Assembly (NCBI RefSeq): GCF_000341265.1
Contig: NZ_ANAE01000164.1
Coordinates: forward strand, 1 to 64,000
Origin: Nocardiopsis prasina DSM 43845
Lineage (GTDB): Bacteria; Actinomycetota; Actinomycetes; Streptosporangiales; Streptosporangiaceae
DNA length: 64,000 bases
Direction of reading: 5' to 3'
Positions 17,240 through 25,951 of this stretch are shown here, piece by piece. Under the pieces are notes generated by a model. The model did not search any database, was not told the DNA's origin, and saw only the letters and a program-made list of their open reading frames with translations. Within the stretch, counting starts at the first letter, position 1, and the number at the start of each line of letters is the position of its first letter. The translations under genes were made by a program, and so were the position numbers.

Positions 17240-19909
17240 TCAGCCCCGGTCGATGGTGATGACCGGGGAGGTCCAGGTCTCCCAGTGGTCCGGGTTCTCC
17301 GGGTCACCGAGCGCCTTCAGCGCCCGGGCCCGCAGGCGGTAGTCCCCGTCGCGGACGTCGGTCACCCGGTTGCGCGAGTCCACCACGGTGCCGTCCCAGA
17401 CGTAGCTGAAGAAGGCGGTGCTGGTGGCGCTGCGGTTGACGTGGTCGACGCTGACGGCGACGTTGCGGTCCGGGTGGACCGGGCGGCCGGTGCGCTCGTC
17501 GACGACCGTCATCTCCAGCCGGGTGACGTGGTGGTCGAAGTGCGCGATCACGTACGGCACGTCCGGCAGACCGTCCACCCAGTCCATCGAGAAGGTGGCG
17601 CCGTCGGGCTGGTTCCGGAAGGTTCCGCCGCCGGTGTCGGCGCACTCCAGGCCGGTGAAGACCTCGCACTGGGAGATGCGGGTCAACCACGGCAGCTCGT
17701 GCACGTTCCCGTTGGCGTCGGTGATCGGGGTCATCGCCTCGATCTCCTGGTAGTCGCCGTTGTAGGCGGCGTACGGAACACGGACGGTGCCGGTCTCCGC
17801 CGCACCACCCACCTCGGTGACCTCGACGTAGCCGCCGTAGAGCATCTGCGCGTACTCACGCGCGGGCGGCGTTACGGTCACCTCGACCTCTGCGGACTCG
17901 CCGGGGCCCAGGGTCACCTTGTCCTCGCTGAGGTCGGCTTGGGCGTAGGCGTCGTTGAAGGACGGCGCGAAGGTATTGCCGTGCGTGCCCAGCGCGGGAG
18001 CGTGGGCGATCTCGTAGGTGGCCTGCTCGTCCCCGCCGTTGGTGATGGTGACGGTCTCGGTCACGGGTCCCTCGGTGGCGCCCAGGGGCAGCTTCGCGGG
18101 GGACAGGCCCGTGGTGGTCAGGATCGAACCGGGGACGTCGAGCATGCCCGCGCCCTGGCGGTGGACGTTGTCCAGGGCACCCAGGTCCGGGTTGCCCCAC
18201 CAGGCGGTGGGGTCGGCGGTGTTCTGGAGGACGTCGCGCACGTCGTGCGCGGCCAGGTCCGGACGGGCCTCCAACAGCAGGGCGACGCCGCCCGCGACGT
18301 GCGGGGACGACATCGAGGTGCCGCTGATGGTCGCGTAGCCGCCCTTGGCCATCGGGTACGTGGAGTTGATCAGACCGCCGGGGGCGCCCAGGTCCGGCTT
18401 GATGTCCAGGTCGGCAGACAAGCCGTAGGAGCTGAAGCTGCTGATCAGACCCCCGGTCGGGTTGGGGATCGTGGTCTCCTCGCCGGTCCAGGTGAGGGTG
18501 ACGGACTCGCCGCCCTCCAGCAGCTCGCGCAGGTGCGCACCGGCCTCGTCGGAGACGCCCACGGAGAACGCGCCCTGGTCGACGATGCCGCCGCCCGCGA
18601 ACATGCCGGGCAGGTTGTTGTGGATGACGACACCGGTGGCACCGGCGGCCAGCGCGGCGTCGTACTTCTCACCGAAGGTGCACTCGCCGCGCACCATGAG
18701 CGCGGTACGGCCCTCGGGGTCCCCCTCCAGCTCGTCGCCCGCGGCCAGACAGCCCCGTCCGACGTACACGAGTTCGTCGGTCTCGCCGGAGGTGGGCGGC
18801 AGGACGGCGTCGTCCATCTCCATGTAGGCGATGGTCTCGCCGCTCTGGGTGACCTCCGCGGCGTTGGCGCGGATGTGCGTGTTGTCGTAGGCGGCGACGC
18901 CGATGACGTCGGCTCCCAGGCCCGGGGCCCCGGCGGAGTACAGGCCGGAGGCGCCCTCGTTGCCGATGGAGGCCACGACCACCATGCCCTCGTCGACCAG
19001 GTTGTCCGAGGCGACGGCGGTCGGGTACTGGGGCCACGTGTGGGCCGAGCCCACGCTCATGTTGAGCACGTCCATGTCGTCGGCCAGCGCCTGTTCCATG
19101 GCCGCGATCATGATGTCGGAGGTGGTGGAGCCGGTGCAGCCGAACACCTTGTAGGCGCCGAAGACGACGTCGGGCGCGACGCCGGTGACCTGGCCCTGGG
19201 CGCCGATGATGCCCGCGACGTGGGTGCCGTGGCCGTTGCAGTCCTGCGGGTCGTCGTCGGGGACGGGGTGGTTCCTCGCCGGGACGCTCGCGTTGAAGTC
19301 GTCGCCGACGAAGTCGTGTCCGGCGACCACGCGCTCGGACGGGAAGCCGCCCGGGCCGCCGAGGTCGGGGTGCGTGTAGTCGACGCCGGTGTCCATGACG
19401 GCCACGCGCAGGCCCTCACCGGACAGTCCGAGTTCGCTCTGGACGATGTCCGCGCCGGTCATGCCGAGGGCGGTGTCCATCTCGGGCGAGCTGTCGTCGA
19501 AGTCCGGGATCTCGTGGCGGACGACCGGGTGGATGGCGGCGACGCCGGGGATCTCCCGGGCCGTGCTCACCTGGGCGTCGTCCATCTCCACGGAGAGGCC
19601 GTTCCACAGTTCGCTGAAGGACAGCCGCTCGGTGTACTGGAGGCCGAACTCGTCGGCCTCGGAGCGGAACTCGGCCTGTTCGTCCTCGACGAGCGCTGAG
19701 GCCGTTCCCTCGGCGGTGGGCGGGCTCTCCAGTTCGATGAACCACAGGTCCTGGACCTGGTGGGTCAGTTCGCCGTTCTCCGCGGTGGGCGCCGGGTGGA
19801 GCGGTGCGAGTTCCGAGCCCTCGTCGGCGCCTGCCGGTGTGACCGCGACGAGTCCCGCGATCAGTGTCAGCCCGGCGATCGGTGCCAGGCGTGACAGGTT
19901 GCGTGCCAC
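17240..19909 (-). CDS. Secreted subtilisin-like serine protease (S8)
   Basis: An 889-aa secreted protease. A signal peptide covers about residues 1-28 (hydrophobic core LAPIAGLTLIAGLVAV, cleavage near AGADEG). An inhibitor-I9-like propeptide follows to about 140. The catalytic triad is complete: Asp in VAVMDTGVDYTHPD near 173, His in NGHGTHVAGI near 225, Ser in SGTSMSSPHVAGG near 533. A protease-associated (PA) domain is inserted at about 375-470 (GECTFGEKYDAALAAGATGVV). The C-terminal 300 residues form Fn3-like beta domains. The start is GTG 19909. It probably degrades extracellular protein. It is monocistronic, with its own terminator. Confidence 0.93.
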   Translation of the reverse strand: MARNLSRLAPIAGLTLIAGLVAVTPAGADEGSELAPLHPAPTAENGELTHQVQDLWFIELESPPTAEGTASALVEDEQAEFRSEADEFGLQYTERLSFSELWNGLSVEMDDAQVSTAREIPGVAAIHPVVRHEIPDFDDSSPEMDTALGMTGADIVQSELGLSGEGLRVAVMDTGVDYTHPDLGGPGGFPSERVVAGHDFVGDDFNASVPARNHPVPDDDPQDCNGHGTHVAGIIGAQGQVTGVAPDVVFGAYKVFGCTGSTTSDIMIAAMEQALADDMDVLNMSVGSAHTWPQYPTAVASDNLVDEGMVVVASIGNEGASGLYSAGAPGLGADVIGVAAYDNTHIRANAAEVTQSGETIAYMEMDDAVLPPTSGETDELVYVGRGCLAAGDELEGDPEGRTALMVRGECTFGEKYDAALAAGATGVVIHNNLPGMFAGGGIVDQGAFSVGVSDEAGAHLRELLEGGESVTLTWTGEETTIPNPTGGLISSFSSYGLSADLDIKPDLGAPGGLINSTYPMAKGGYATISGTSMSSPHVAGGVALLLEARPDLAAHDVRDVLQNTADPTAWWGNPDLGALDNVHRQGAGMLDVPGSILTTTGLSPAKLPLGATEGPVTETVTITNGGDEQATYEIAHAPALGTHGNTFAPSFNDAYAQADLSEDKVTLGPGESAEVEVTVTPPAREYAQMLYGGYVEVTEVGGAAETGTVRVPYAAYNGDYQEIEAMTPITDANGNVHELPWLTRISQCEVFTGLECADTGGGTFRNQPDGATFSMDWVDGLPDVPYVIAHFDHHVTRLEMTVVDERTGRPVHPDRNVAVSVDHVNRSATSTAFFSYVWDGTVVDSRNRVTDVRDGDYRLRARALKALGDPENPDHWETWTSPVITIDRG

Positions 19910-20334
19910 CTTGTCAACACATCCCTTCTCGTGCGCGCCTCAGGACACCGGGGGAACGGCGCACCCCGGGTGCGGAGGAACGCGCACGGGGGGATACGCC
20001 GCAGGTTGTCCGTGATCGGATAATCGGCGCGCATGGCAACGAGATCATTGCCTTGTGCGATAGAGGTGTCAATGTGCTGTGAGGATCAATATGGCCACAC
20101 AATGGATTCATGTGGTTCAAGTTCCTCTGGAGCCTCATCTCCCAATAAAGAGGACATAAAGCTCTTGTGGGTCGAAAGGGCACCATAAATTCCGGTGGTC
20201 ACACTCGGTCCCGAGTTTCGCTGCCCGCACGGTCCCACGAAAAGCCCAGGTGGGAGCGGTGTGCGCGCCCAAGCGGAGGTCGCTGAGGTGCAGCCGGAGT
20301 CCGGGAGTGCCGCCGAGTAGAGTGAAGGGGTTGT
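19910..20334. other. Divergent promoter region, protease / B12 uptake
   Basis: About 425 nt between the leftward protease gene and the rightward riboswitch. A clearly AT-richer patch at about 20030-20170 is the probable site of promoters for one or both. No gene recognised. Confidence 0.45.
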
Positions 20335-20520
20335 GCCGCCCTCCGGCGGTGCGACGGGTGTCGAACGAGCGAAGTCCGGTCCCGCGGCCACCACGGCCCG
20401 CGCAATCCGGCGCTGCCCCGCAACTGTGATGCCCCGCGCGTGCGCGGGGACGAGCCAGGTCGCCTCCTCGGCACCGACGAACCCCGTCCTCGTGGGAAGG
20501 ACCGGCCGTCCCCGACCGGG
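20335..20520 (+). promoter_or_regulatory. Cobalamin riboswitch
   Basis: The conserved segments of the adenosylcobalamin aptamer appear in order: GGCGGTGCGAC at the 5' side, GAAGTCCGGT (20371), GCAATCCGGCGCTGCCCCGC (about 20400), the B12-box-like GCAACTGTGA (about 20420) and GAGCCAGGT (about 20452), with a variable hairpin between the last two. It precedes a BtuF-type lipoprotein gene by about 40 nt, so it is expected to repress B12 uptake when cobalamin is abundant. Confidence 0.9.
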
Positions 20521-20558
20521 CCGTGCTCTTCCCCTGCTCACTGAAGGAGCACCGCACC

Positions 20559-21560
20559 GTGCGGATCGCCCGCCAACTCCCCATCGCACTCCTGGGCGCC
20601 ACCCTCGCCCTCACCGCCTGCGGCACCACCGACCCCGAGTCCGAGTCCGAGCCGACGCAGGAGACCGAGACCGCCTCCGCCGAGTGCGGGGCCCCCGAGC
20701 CCGCGGCCGACCGCGCGACCGTCGGCGACGGGACCTTCCCCGTCACCGTGGCCGACATGGTCGGGGAGGTCACCGTCGACGCCGCCCCCGAGCGCATCGT
20801 CTCCCTCTCGCCGAGCAACACCGAGATGCTCTTCGCCATCGGCGCCGGCGACCAGGTCGAGGCGGTCGACGACTACTCCAACTACCCCGACGAGGCCCCC
20901 ACCACGGACCTCAGCGGCTTCACGCCCAACGTCGAGGCGATCAGCGAGTACGACCCCGACCTGGTGATCCTCGCTGACAGCGCCGTCGACACCGCCGACC
21001 AGCTCGGCGCTGTCGACATCCCCACCCTGGTCCTGCCCGGCGCCGCCGACCTGGAGGACGTCTACGCCCAGATCCGCCTGCTCGGGGACGTCACCGGGAA
21101 GACCGAGGAGGCCGACACCGAGGCCGACCGGATCGAGGACGAGTTCAACGGGATCGTCGAGTCCGTCTGCGCCGAGATCGGTGACAGCGAGCTCACCTTC
21201 TACCAGGAGCTCGACGACACCCTCTTCTCCGCCACCTCCGGCACCTTCGCCGGACAGATCTACGACTCCTTCGGACTGGTGAACATCGCGGACCAGGCGG
21301 ACGACGGCGAGAGCGGCGGCTACCCGCAGCTGTCCCCGGAGTTCGTGGTCGAGGAGGACCCCGACCTCATCTTCCTCTCCTACGGTGACGAGTCCGCCGT
21401 CGAGGCGGTGGAGGAGCGCCCGGCCTACGACACCGTCTCCGCCGTCGAGACCGGCTCGGTCCACCTCCTCGACACCGACATCGCCTCCCGCTGGGGACCG
21501 CGCGTGGTCGACTTCGCCCAGTCCGTGGGCGACGCGGTCGTCGAGACCGCCCAGAAGTAG
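20559..21560 (+). CDS. Cobalamin-type ABC transporter substrate-binding lipoprotein
   Basis: A 333-aa BtuF/TroA-fold binding protein. The signal peptide ends in the lipobox LTAC (Cys near residue 20), anchoring it to the outer face of the membrane. The N-lobe begins ERIVSLSPSNTEMLFAIGAG, typical for B12 and siderophore binding proteins; the C-lobe includes SPEFVVEEDPDLIFLSYG. The start is GTG 20559, with GAAGGAG at 20543-20549. The cobalamin riboswitch upstream makes a corrinoid the likely ligand. The permease gene follows 61 nt later. The symbol btuF would be by analogy only. Confidence 0.88.
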   Translation: MRIARQLPIALLGATLALTACGTTDPESESEPTQETETASAECGAPEPAADRATVGDGTFPVTVADMVGEVTVDAAPERIVSLSPSNTEMLFAIGAGDQVEAVDDYSNYPDEAPTTDLSGFTPNVEAISEYDPDLVILADSAVDTADQLGAVDIPTLVLPGAADLEDVYAQIRLLGDVTGKTEEADTEADRIEDEFNGIVESVCAEIGDSELTFYQELDDTLFSATSGTFAGQIYDSFGLVNIADQADDGESGGYPQLSPEFVVEEDPDLIFLSYGDESAVEAVEERPAYDTVSAVETGSVHLLDTDIASRWGPRVVDFAQSVGDAVVETAQK

Positions 21561-21621
21561 GTCCGGAGCCGCACGGGCCGCACGCCCGGGCGAACGGGGA
21601 CGAGAGCGAGGAGAGCGGGAC

Positions 21622-22656
21622 GTGAAGGGCTTCGGGGTTCCCCTGGGCTGGATGCTGGGCGGCGCGGTCGCCCTGTTCGCGGCCGGGGTCCTCGGCGTCG
21701 CGGCGGGGGCCGCCTCGATCTCCGCCGGCGACATCCTCCGCCACCTGCTCAGCCTCCTGCCGTTCGGGGCGGTCGAGACGCCGCTCACCGAACGGCAGGA
21801 GGCGCTCCTCATGGAACTGCGCCTGCCCCGGGTGGTGATGGGCGCCCTCGTCGGCGCCCTGCTGGCCACCGCGGGCGGCGCCTACCAGGGCGTCTTCCGC
21901 AACCCGCTCGCTGACCCCTTCCTCCTCGGCGCCGCGGCCGGGGCCGGGTTGGGCGCCACCATGGTCATGGTCTTCGGCCACGAGGTGCTCGCCGACCCGC
22001 GCGCCCTCGTCCCGGTGGCCGCCTTCGTCGGCGCGCTGGCCGGGGTGGCCGCCGCCTACCTGCTCGGCTCCACCGCCGGGGGAGGGGGCACCGCGGCCCT
22101 GGTCCTGGCCGGGGTGGCGGTCTCCTCGTTCCTCTCCGCCGCTCAGACCCTCGTCCAGCAGATGGGCGTGGACCAGCTCCAACGCATCTACGCGTGGCTG
22201 CTGGGCGGACTCGGCCGGGGCGGCTGGGACGACGTCCGCCTCATCGCCCCGTACGCGATCGTCGGACTGCTCGTCCTGCTGCTCTCCGGCTACCTGCTGG
22301 ACATGCTCGCCCTGGGCGACGACAAGGCGGTCAGCCTCGGCCTCAACCCCGTGGCCGTGCGGATGGTCGTGATCGCCGCCGCCTCCCTGGCCACCGCCGC
22401 CGCCGTCTCCGTGAGCGGGCTGATCGGGTTCGTCGGCATCGTCGTCCCGCACGTCGTGCGCCGCCTCGTGGGCTCCAACTACCGGGCGATCCTGCCCGTC
22501 ACCGTGCTGATGGGCGGCGCCTTCCTCGTCCTGGTGGACATCGTGGCGCGCACCATCGTCGCTCCCGCCGAACTCCCCATCGGGGTGGTCACCGCCTTCC
22601 TCGGCGCACCCTTCTTCGTCATCATCCTGCGCACCACCCGCCACCGTGGCACCTGA
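21622..22656 (+). CDS. BtuC/FecCD-family ABC transporter permease
   Basis: A 344-aa integral membrane protein with about ten hydrophobic helices, of the BtuC/FecCD family that forms the channel for vitamin B12 or siderophores. Family signatures include RLPRVVMGALVGALLATAGG, AYQGVFRNPLADPFLLG and the C-terminal GFVGIVVPHVVR. The start is GTG 21622, preceded by a GAGAGCGGGA purine stretch. With the lipoprotein upstream it forms a corrinoid uptake pair under the riboswitch. The next gene is ftsY, so no ATPase is encoded here; it must be supplied from elsewhere. Confidence 0.92.
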   Translation: MKGFGVPLGWMLGGAVALFAAGVLGVAAGAASISAGDILRHLLSLLPFGAVETPLTERQEALLMELRLPRVVMGALVGALLATAGGAYQGVFRNPLADPFLLGAAAGAGLGATMVMVFGHEVLADPRALVPVAAFVGALAGVAAAYLLGSTAGGGGTAALVLAGVAVSSFLSAAQTLVQQMGVDQLQRIYAWLLGGLGRGGWDDVRLIAPYAIVGLLVLLLSGYLLDMLALGDDKAVSLGLNPVAVRMVVIAAASLATAAAVSVSGLIGFVGIVVPHVVRRLVGSNYRAILPVTVLMGGAFLVLVDIVARTIVAPAELPIGVVTAFLGAPFFVIILRTTRHRGT

Positions 22657-22737
22657 GGCGCCGAACACCCCCACCAGCATCGTTCCCGGCACGCCACCGG
22701 GGCGTGACGCGAACGCGTCGGACACTCTGGGAGACTG

Positions 22738-23937
22738 GTGAACGCTATGGACATCACCTTGCTCGTCAGCATCATCGTCGTCGTCGCCCTCCTGGCGGTT
22801 GGTGGGTTCTTCCTGGTCAGGGCCGGACGCTCGGTCAAGCCGGGTAAGGAAGAAGCCAAGCCCGAGGTCACCAGGGAAACCGGGGCCACCGCCCTCGAAG
22901 AGGACCGTGAGAAGGACGGGGGAGCGGCCCAGACGCCCCCCGCCCACGCGCCTCCGGCCGAGGAGGCGGCCGCCCCGGCCCCGGCCGAACCCACCGCCCC
23001 CGAGATCGAGACCCCGCCCCCGTCCGCCGGGCGCATGGTCCGCCTGCGCGCCCGCCTGGCCCGCTCACAGAGCTCCTTCGGCCAGGGGCTGCTCAGCCTG
23101 CTCTCCTCCAAGAACCTGGACGAGGACACCTGGGAGGAGATCGAGGACACCCTCATCACCGCCGACATCGGTGTCGCCTCGGCCACCCAGATCGTGGAGA
23201 ACCTGCGCACCCGCGTCAAGGTGCTCGGCACCCGCGAGACCGACGAGGTCCGCGCCCTGCTCCGCGAGGAACTCCTCAAGCAGATCAACACCGACGCCGA
23301 CCGCGCCGTGCGCACCGAACCCCACGGCGACCGCCCGGCGGTCATCATGATCGTGGGCGTCAACGGCACCGGCAAGACCACCACCACCGGCAAGCTCGCC
23401 CGCGTCCTGGTCGGTGACGGCCGCAGCGTCGTGCTCGGAGCCGCCGACACCTTCCGCGCCGCCGCCACCGAACAGCTCCAGACCTGGGGCAGCCGGGTCG
23501 GCGCGCCGGTCGTGCGCAAGGAGGAGGGCGCCGACCCCGCCAGCGTGGCCTTCGACGCCGTCGCCCGCGGCATCGACGACGGCGCGGACACCGTGATCAT
23601 CGACACCGCCGGGCGCCTGCACACCAAGACCGGCCTGATGGACGAGCTGGGCAAGGTCAAGCGCGTGGTGGAGAAGAAGTCCCGGGTCGACGAGGTCCTG
23701 CTCGTCCTGGACGCCACCACCGGCCAGAACGGACTGCGCCAGGCGCGCGTGTTTGCCGAGGTCGTCAACGTCACCGGCATCGCCCTGACCAAGCTCGACG
23801 GCACCGCCAAGGGCGGCATCATCGTCCAGGTCCAGCGAGAGCTGGGCGTCCCCGTCAAGCTCGTCGGACTCGGCGAGGGCCCCGACGACCTCGCTCCCTT
23901 CGACCCCGAGGTCTTCGTGGACGCCATCCTCGGCTGA
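22738..23937 (+). CDS. ftsY: Signal recognition particle receptor FtsY
   Basis: A 399-aa GTPase that receives SRP-ribosome complexes at the membrane. A hydrophobic segment at about 4-28 (TLLVSIIVVVALLAVGG) gives membrane anchoring, as in actinobacterial FtsY; an acidic, Pro/Ala-rich linker follows to about residue 100. The NG domain carries GVNGTGKTTTTGKLAR near 206, DTFRAAATEQL, DTAGR and TKLDGTAKGG. GGGAGA at 22729-22734 could serve either GTG 22738 (very close) or ATG 22747, so the start may be three codons later. Confidence 0.97.
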   Translation: MNAMDITLLVSIIVVVALLAVGGFFLVRAGRSVKPGKEEAKPEVTRETGATALEEDREKDGGAAQTPPAHAPPAEEAAAPAPAEPTAPEIETPPPSAGRMVRLRARLARSQSSFGQGLLSLLSSKNLDEDTWEEIEDTLITADIGVASATQIVENLRTRVKVLGTRETDEVRALLREELLKQINTDADRAVRTEPHGDRPAVIMIVGVNGTGKTTTTGKLARVLVGDGRSVVLGAADTFRAAATEQLQTWGSRVGAPVVRKEEGADPASVAFDAVARGIDDGADTVIIDTAGRLHTKTGLMDELGKVKRVVEKKSRVDEVLLVLDATTGQNGLRQARVFAEVVNVTGIALTKLDGTAKGGIIVQVQRELGVPVKLVGLGEGPDDLAPFDPEVFVDAILG

Positions 23938-23960
23938 CCCGGGGGCACCACGAGCACCAG

Positions 23961-23995
23961 ACGGCCGGACACCCGTGACACGGGGGTCCGGCCGT
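23961..23995 (+). terminator. Hairpin downstream of ftsY
   Basis: A 15-bp stem with one mismatch and a 5-nt loop begins about 24 nt after the ftsY stop, followed by TCGTCGTTCG rather than a U-tract. Confidence 0.6.
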
Positions 23996-24200
23996 TCGTC
24001 GTTCGTCCTCCGAGCACGGCTTGTTCATGGCGGCTTAACACTCCGAGCCGCCCTTTTACGCCTCCGCAACACGTCGGGTCCGGTCGGGAAACACCCGGGC
24101 CGGAAGGTGGTCGCCGTGGCCAGCGCATCGGGCCCGAAGACGCGCTCGCTGACCGCCGCATCTCACGACCATCCCCCGTCCGTGCAACGGAGGCGACGAA

Positions 24201-25544
24201 ATGATTGACTCAGGCAACACCGCGTGGCTGCTGATGAGCGCCGCGCTGGTGATGCTCATGACCCCGGGCCTGGCCTTCTTCTACGGAGGCATGTCGCGGG
24301 CCAAGAGCGTCCTCAACATGATGCTGATGAGCTTCGGCAGCATCGCCATCATCAGCGTCCTGTGGGTCCTGGTGGGCCACTCACTGACCTACGCGCCCGG
24401 CCACGGCGCCCTGGAGATGTTCGTCGGAGGCTTCGACTACGTCGGCCTCAGCAGCATCATGACCGAGGTCGAGCCGATGGACGGCACCGACGGCGGCTAC
24501 CCGCTGCTCGTCGACGCGGGCTTCCAGCTGATGTTCGCGGTCATCACCGTGGCCCTGATCAGCGGCGCCATCGCCGACCGCGCCAAGTTCGGCGCCTGGC
24601 TGCTGTTCGCCCCGATCTGGGCGCTCCTCGTGTACTTCCCCGTGGCCCACTGGGTCTGGGGCGGCGGCTGGATCGCCAGCATGCACGAGTTCACCGGCCT
24701 GCCCGAGGTCATCGACTTCGCGGGCGGCACCGCGGTGCACATCAACGCCGGGGCCGCGGCCCTGGCCCTGGTCCTCGTCCTCGGCCGCCGCAAGGGCTTC
24801 GGCTCCGAGTCGATGCGCCCGCACAACCTGCCGTTCGTCCTGCTCGGCGCGGCCCTGCTGTGGTTCGGCTGGTTCGGCTTCAACGGTGGCTCCGCCTACG
24901 CGGCCAACGAGCAGGCCGCCCTGGCCCTGGTCAACACCCAGGTCGCCACCGCCGCCGCGACCGCCGCCTGGATGCTGGTCGAGCGCCTCCGTTACGGCAA
25001 GGTCAGCGCCCTGGGCTTCGCCTCCGGCGCCATTGCCGGGCTCGTCGCCATCACGCCCTCCGCGGCCAACGTCACCCCGGTCGGCGCGATCATCGTCGGC
25101 GCCCTGTCCGGCGCGATCTGCGCCTACGCCATCAGCTGGAAGTTCCGCTTCAAGTACGACGACGCCCTGGACGTCGTGGGCATCCACATGGTCGGCGGCA
25201 TCGTCGGCTGCCTCGCCCTCGGGTTCATCGCCTCCGCCGCCGTGCCCGGCGGCGGGGACGCGGGCCTGTTCTTCGGTGGTGGCCTCGGCCTCCTCGCGGC
25301 GCAGGCGATCTCCGTGATCGGCGTCATGGTCTACACCTTCATCGTCACGTGGGTCATCGCCAAGGTCATCGACCTGCTCATCGGCTTCCGTATCGCCGAG
25401 GAGGTCGAGACCAACGGCCTGGACCACGAGCTCCACGCGGAGTCGGCCTACGCCTTCGACGAGCTCGACGAGCTGGAGGAAACGACGGCCTCCTCGCCGA
25501 CGCCTCCGGGCGAGGAGGCTGCCTCACCGCGGGTCGGGTCCTAG
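24201..25544 (+). CDS. amtB: Ammonium transporter
   Basis: A 447-aa Amt/MEP/Rh family channel with about eleven transmembrane helices. Recognisable family segments are TPGLAFFYGGMSRAKSVLN near the N-terminus, the pore-region DFAGGTAVHINAGAAALAL with its His, and GIHMVGGIVG in the C-terminal half with the second His. A 55-residue acidic cytoplasmic tail ends the protein. The start is ATG 24201 with GGAGG at about 24189. In Streptomyces amtB is followed by glnK and glnD; here neither follows, so PII control must come from elsewhere. Confidence 0.96.
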   Translation: MIDSGNTAWLLMSAALVMLMTPGLAFFYGGMSRAKSVLNMMLMSFGSIAIISVLWVLVGHSLTYAPGHGALEMFVGGFDYVGLSSIMTEVEPMDGTDGGYPLLVDAGFQLMFAVITVALISGAIADRAKFGAWLLFAPIWALLVYFPVAHWVWGGGWIASMHEFTGLPEVIDFAGGTAVHINAGAAALALVLVLGRRKGFGSESMRPHNLPFVLLGAALLWFGWFGFNGGSAYAANEQAALALVNTQVATAAATAAWMLVERLRYGKVSALGFASGAIAGLVAITPSAANVTPVGAIIVGALSGAICAYAISWKFRFKYDDALDVVGIHMVGGIVGCLALGFIASAAVPGGGDAGLFFGGGLGLLAAQAISVIGVMVYTFIVTWVIAKVIDLLIGFRIAEEVETNGLDHELHAESAYAFDELDELEETTASSPTPPGEEAASPRVGS

Positions 25545-25951
25545 CTCTCAACGTCGAGGCGACCGGTCCCGATCCACCGGCACGGTGGGGCGGACAGAGG
25601 GGCCGACGGGGGATTTCTCCCCGTCGGCCCCGTTGGCGTTGTGGCTGTTCCGCCCGCCCAGCAGCCGCGGATTCCGATGATTTGTGCGTGTTCATGGAGT
25701 GGTGTTGGCAGTGGCGCGTGCTCGCGTTCGATACCCTTTCTGGGCGGTGCGGCGGCCAACCCGGTCTCGGGGGAACGGCGAAGGGCGCCGGGATGGGCCG
25801 ACCCACGGGGCCCACCGGACGCGACCGGCCAGGTCCGCCCGCGTCACCACGTCGCGGAGAGGCAGGGCGGGAAGACGCCCGGGACCCTCCCACGACCTTT
25901 TCTTCACGCGCATTCGGATCAGCACCCCACAGGTCGGGGTCAGGAGGCAAG
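25545..25951. other. amtB-lipoprotein intergenic region
   Basis: About 400 nt with the amtB terminator and, around 25670-25740, a less GC-rich patch suitable for a promoter. No gene recognised. Confidence 0.4.
25599..25631 (+). terminator. Terminator of amtB
   Basis: A perfect 13-bp GC-rich stem with a 7-nt loop, about 55 nt after the amtB stop, followed by GTTGGCGTTG. Confidence 0.75.

Noticed and set aside
17285-19699. 804-aa plus-strand frame across the S8 protease
   Set aside because: Antisense artefact of Val/Gly/Asp-rich composition; the minus strand has signal peptide, PA domain and the full catalytic triad.
24224-25951. Upstream extension of the lipoprotein frame through amtB, giving a 979-aa protein
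   Set aside because: The upstream part overlaps amtB out of frame and is Arg-rich noise; a lipoprotein signal peptide with AGGAGG starts at 25952.
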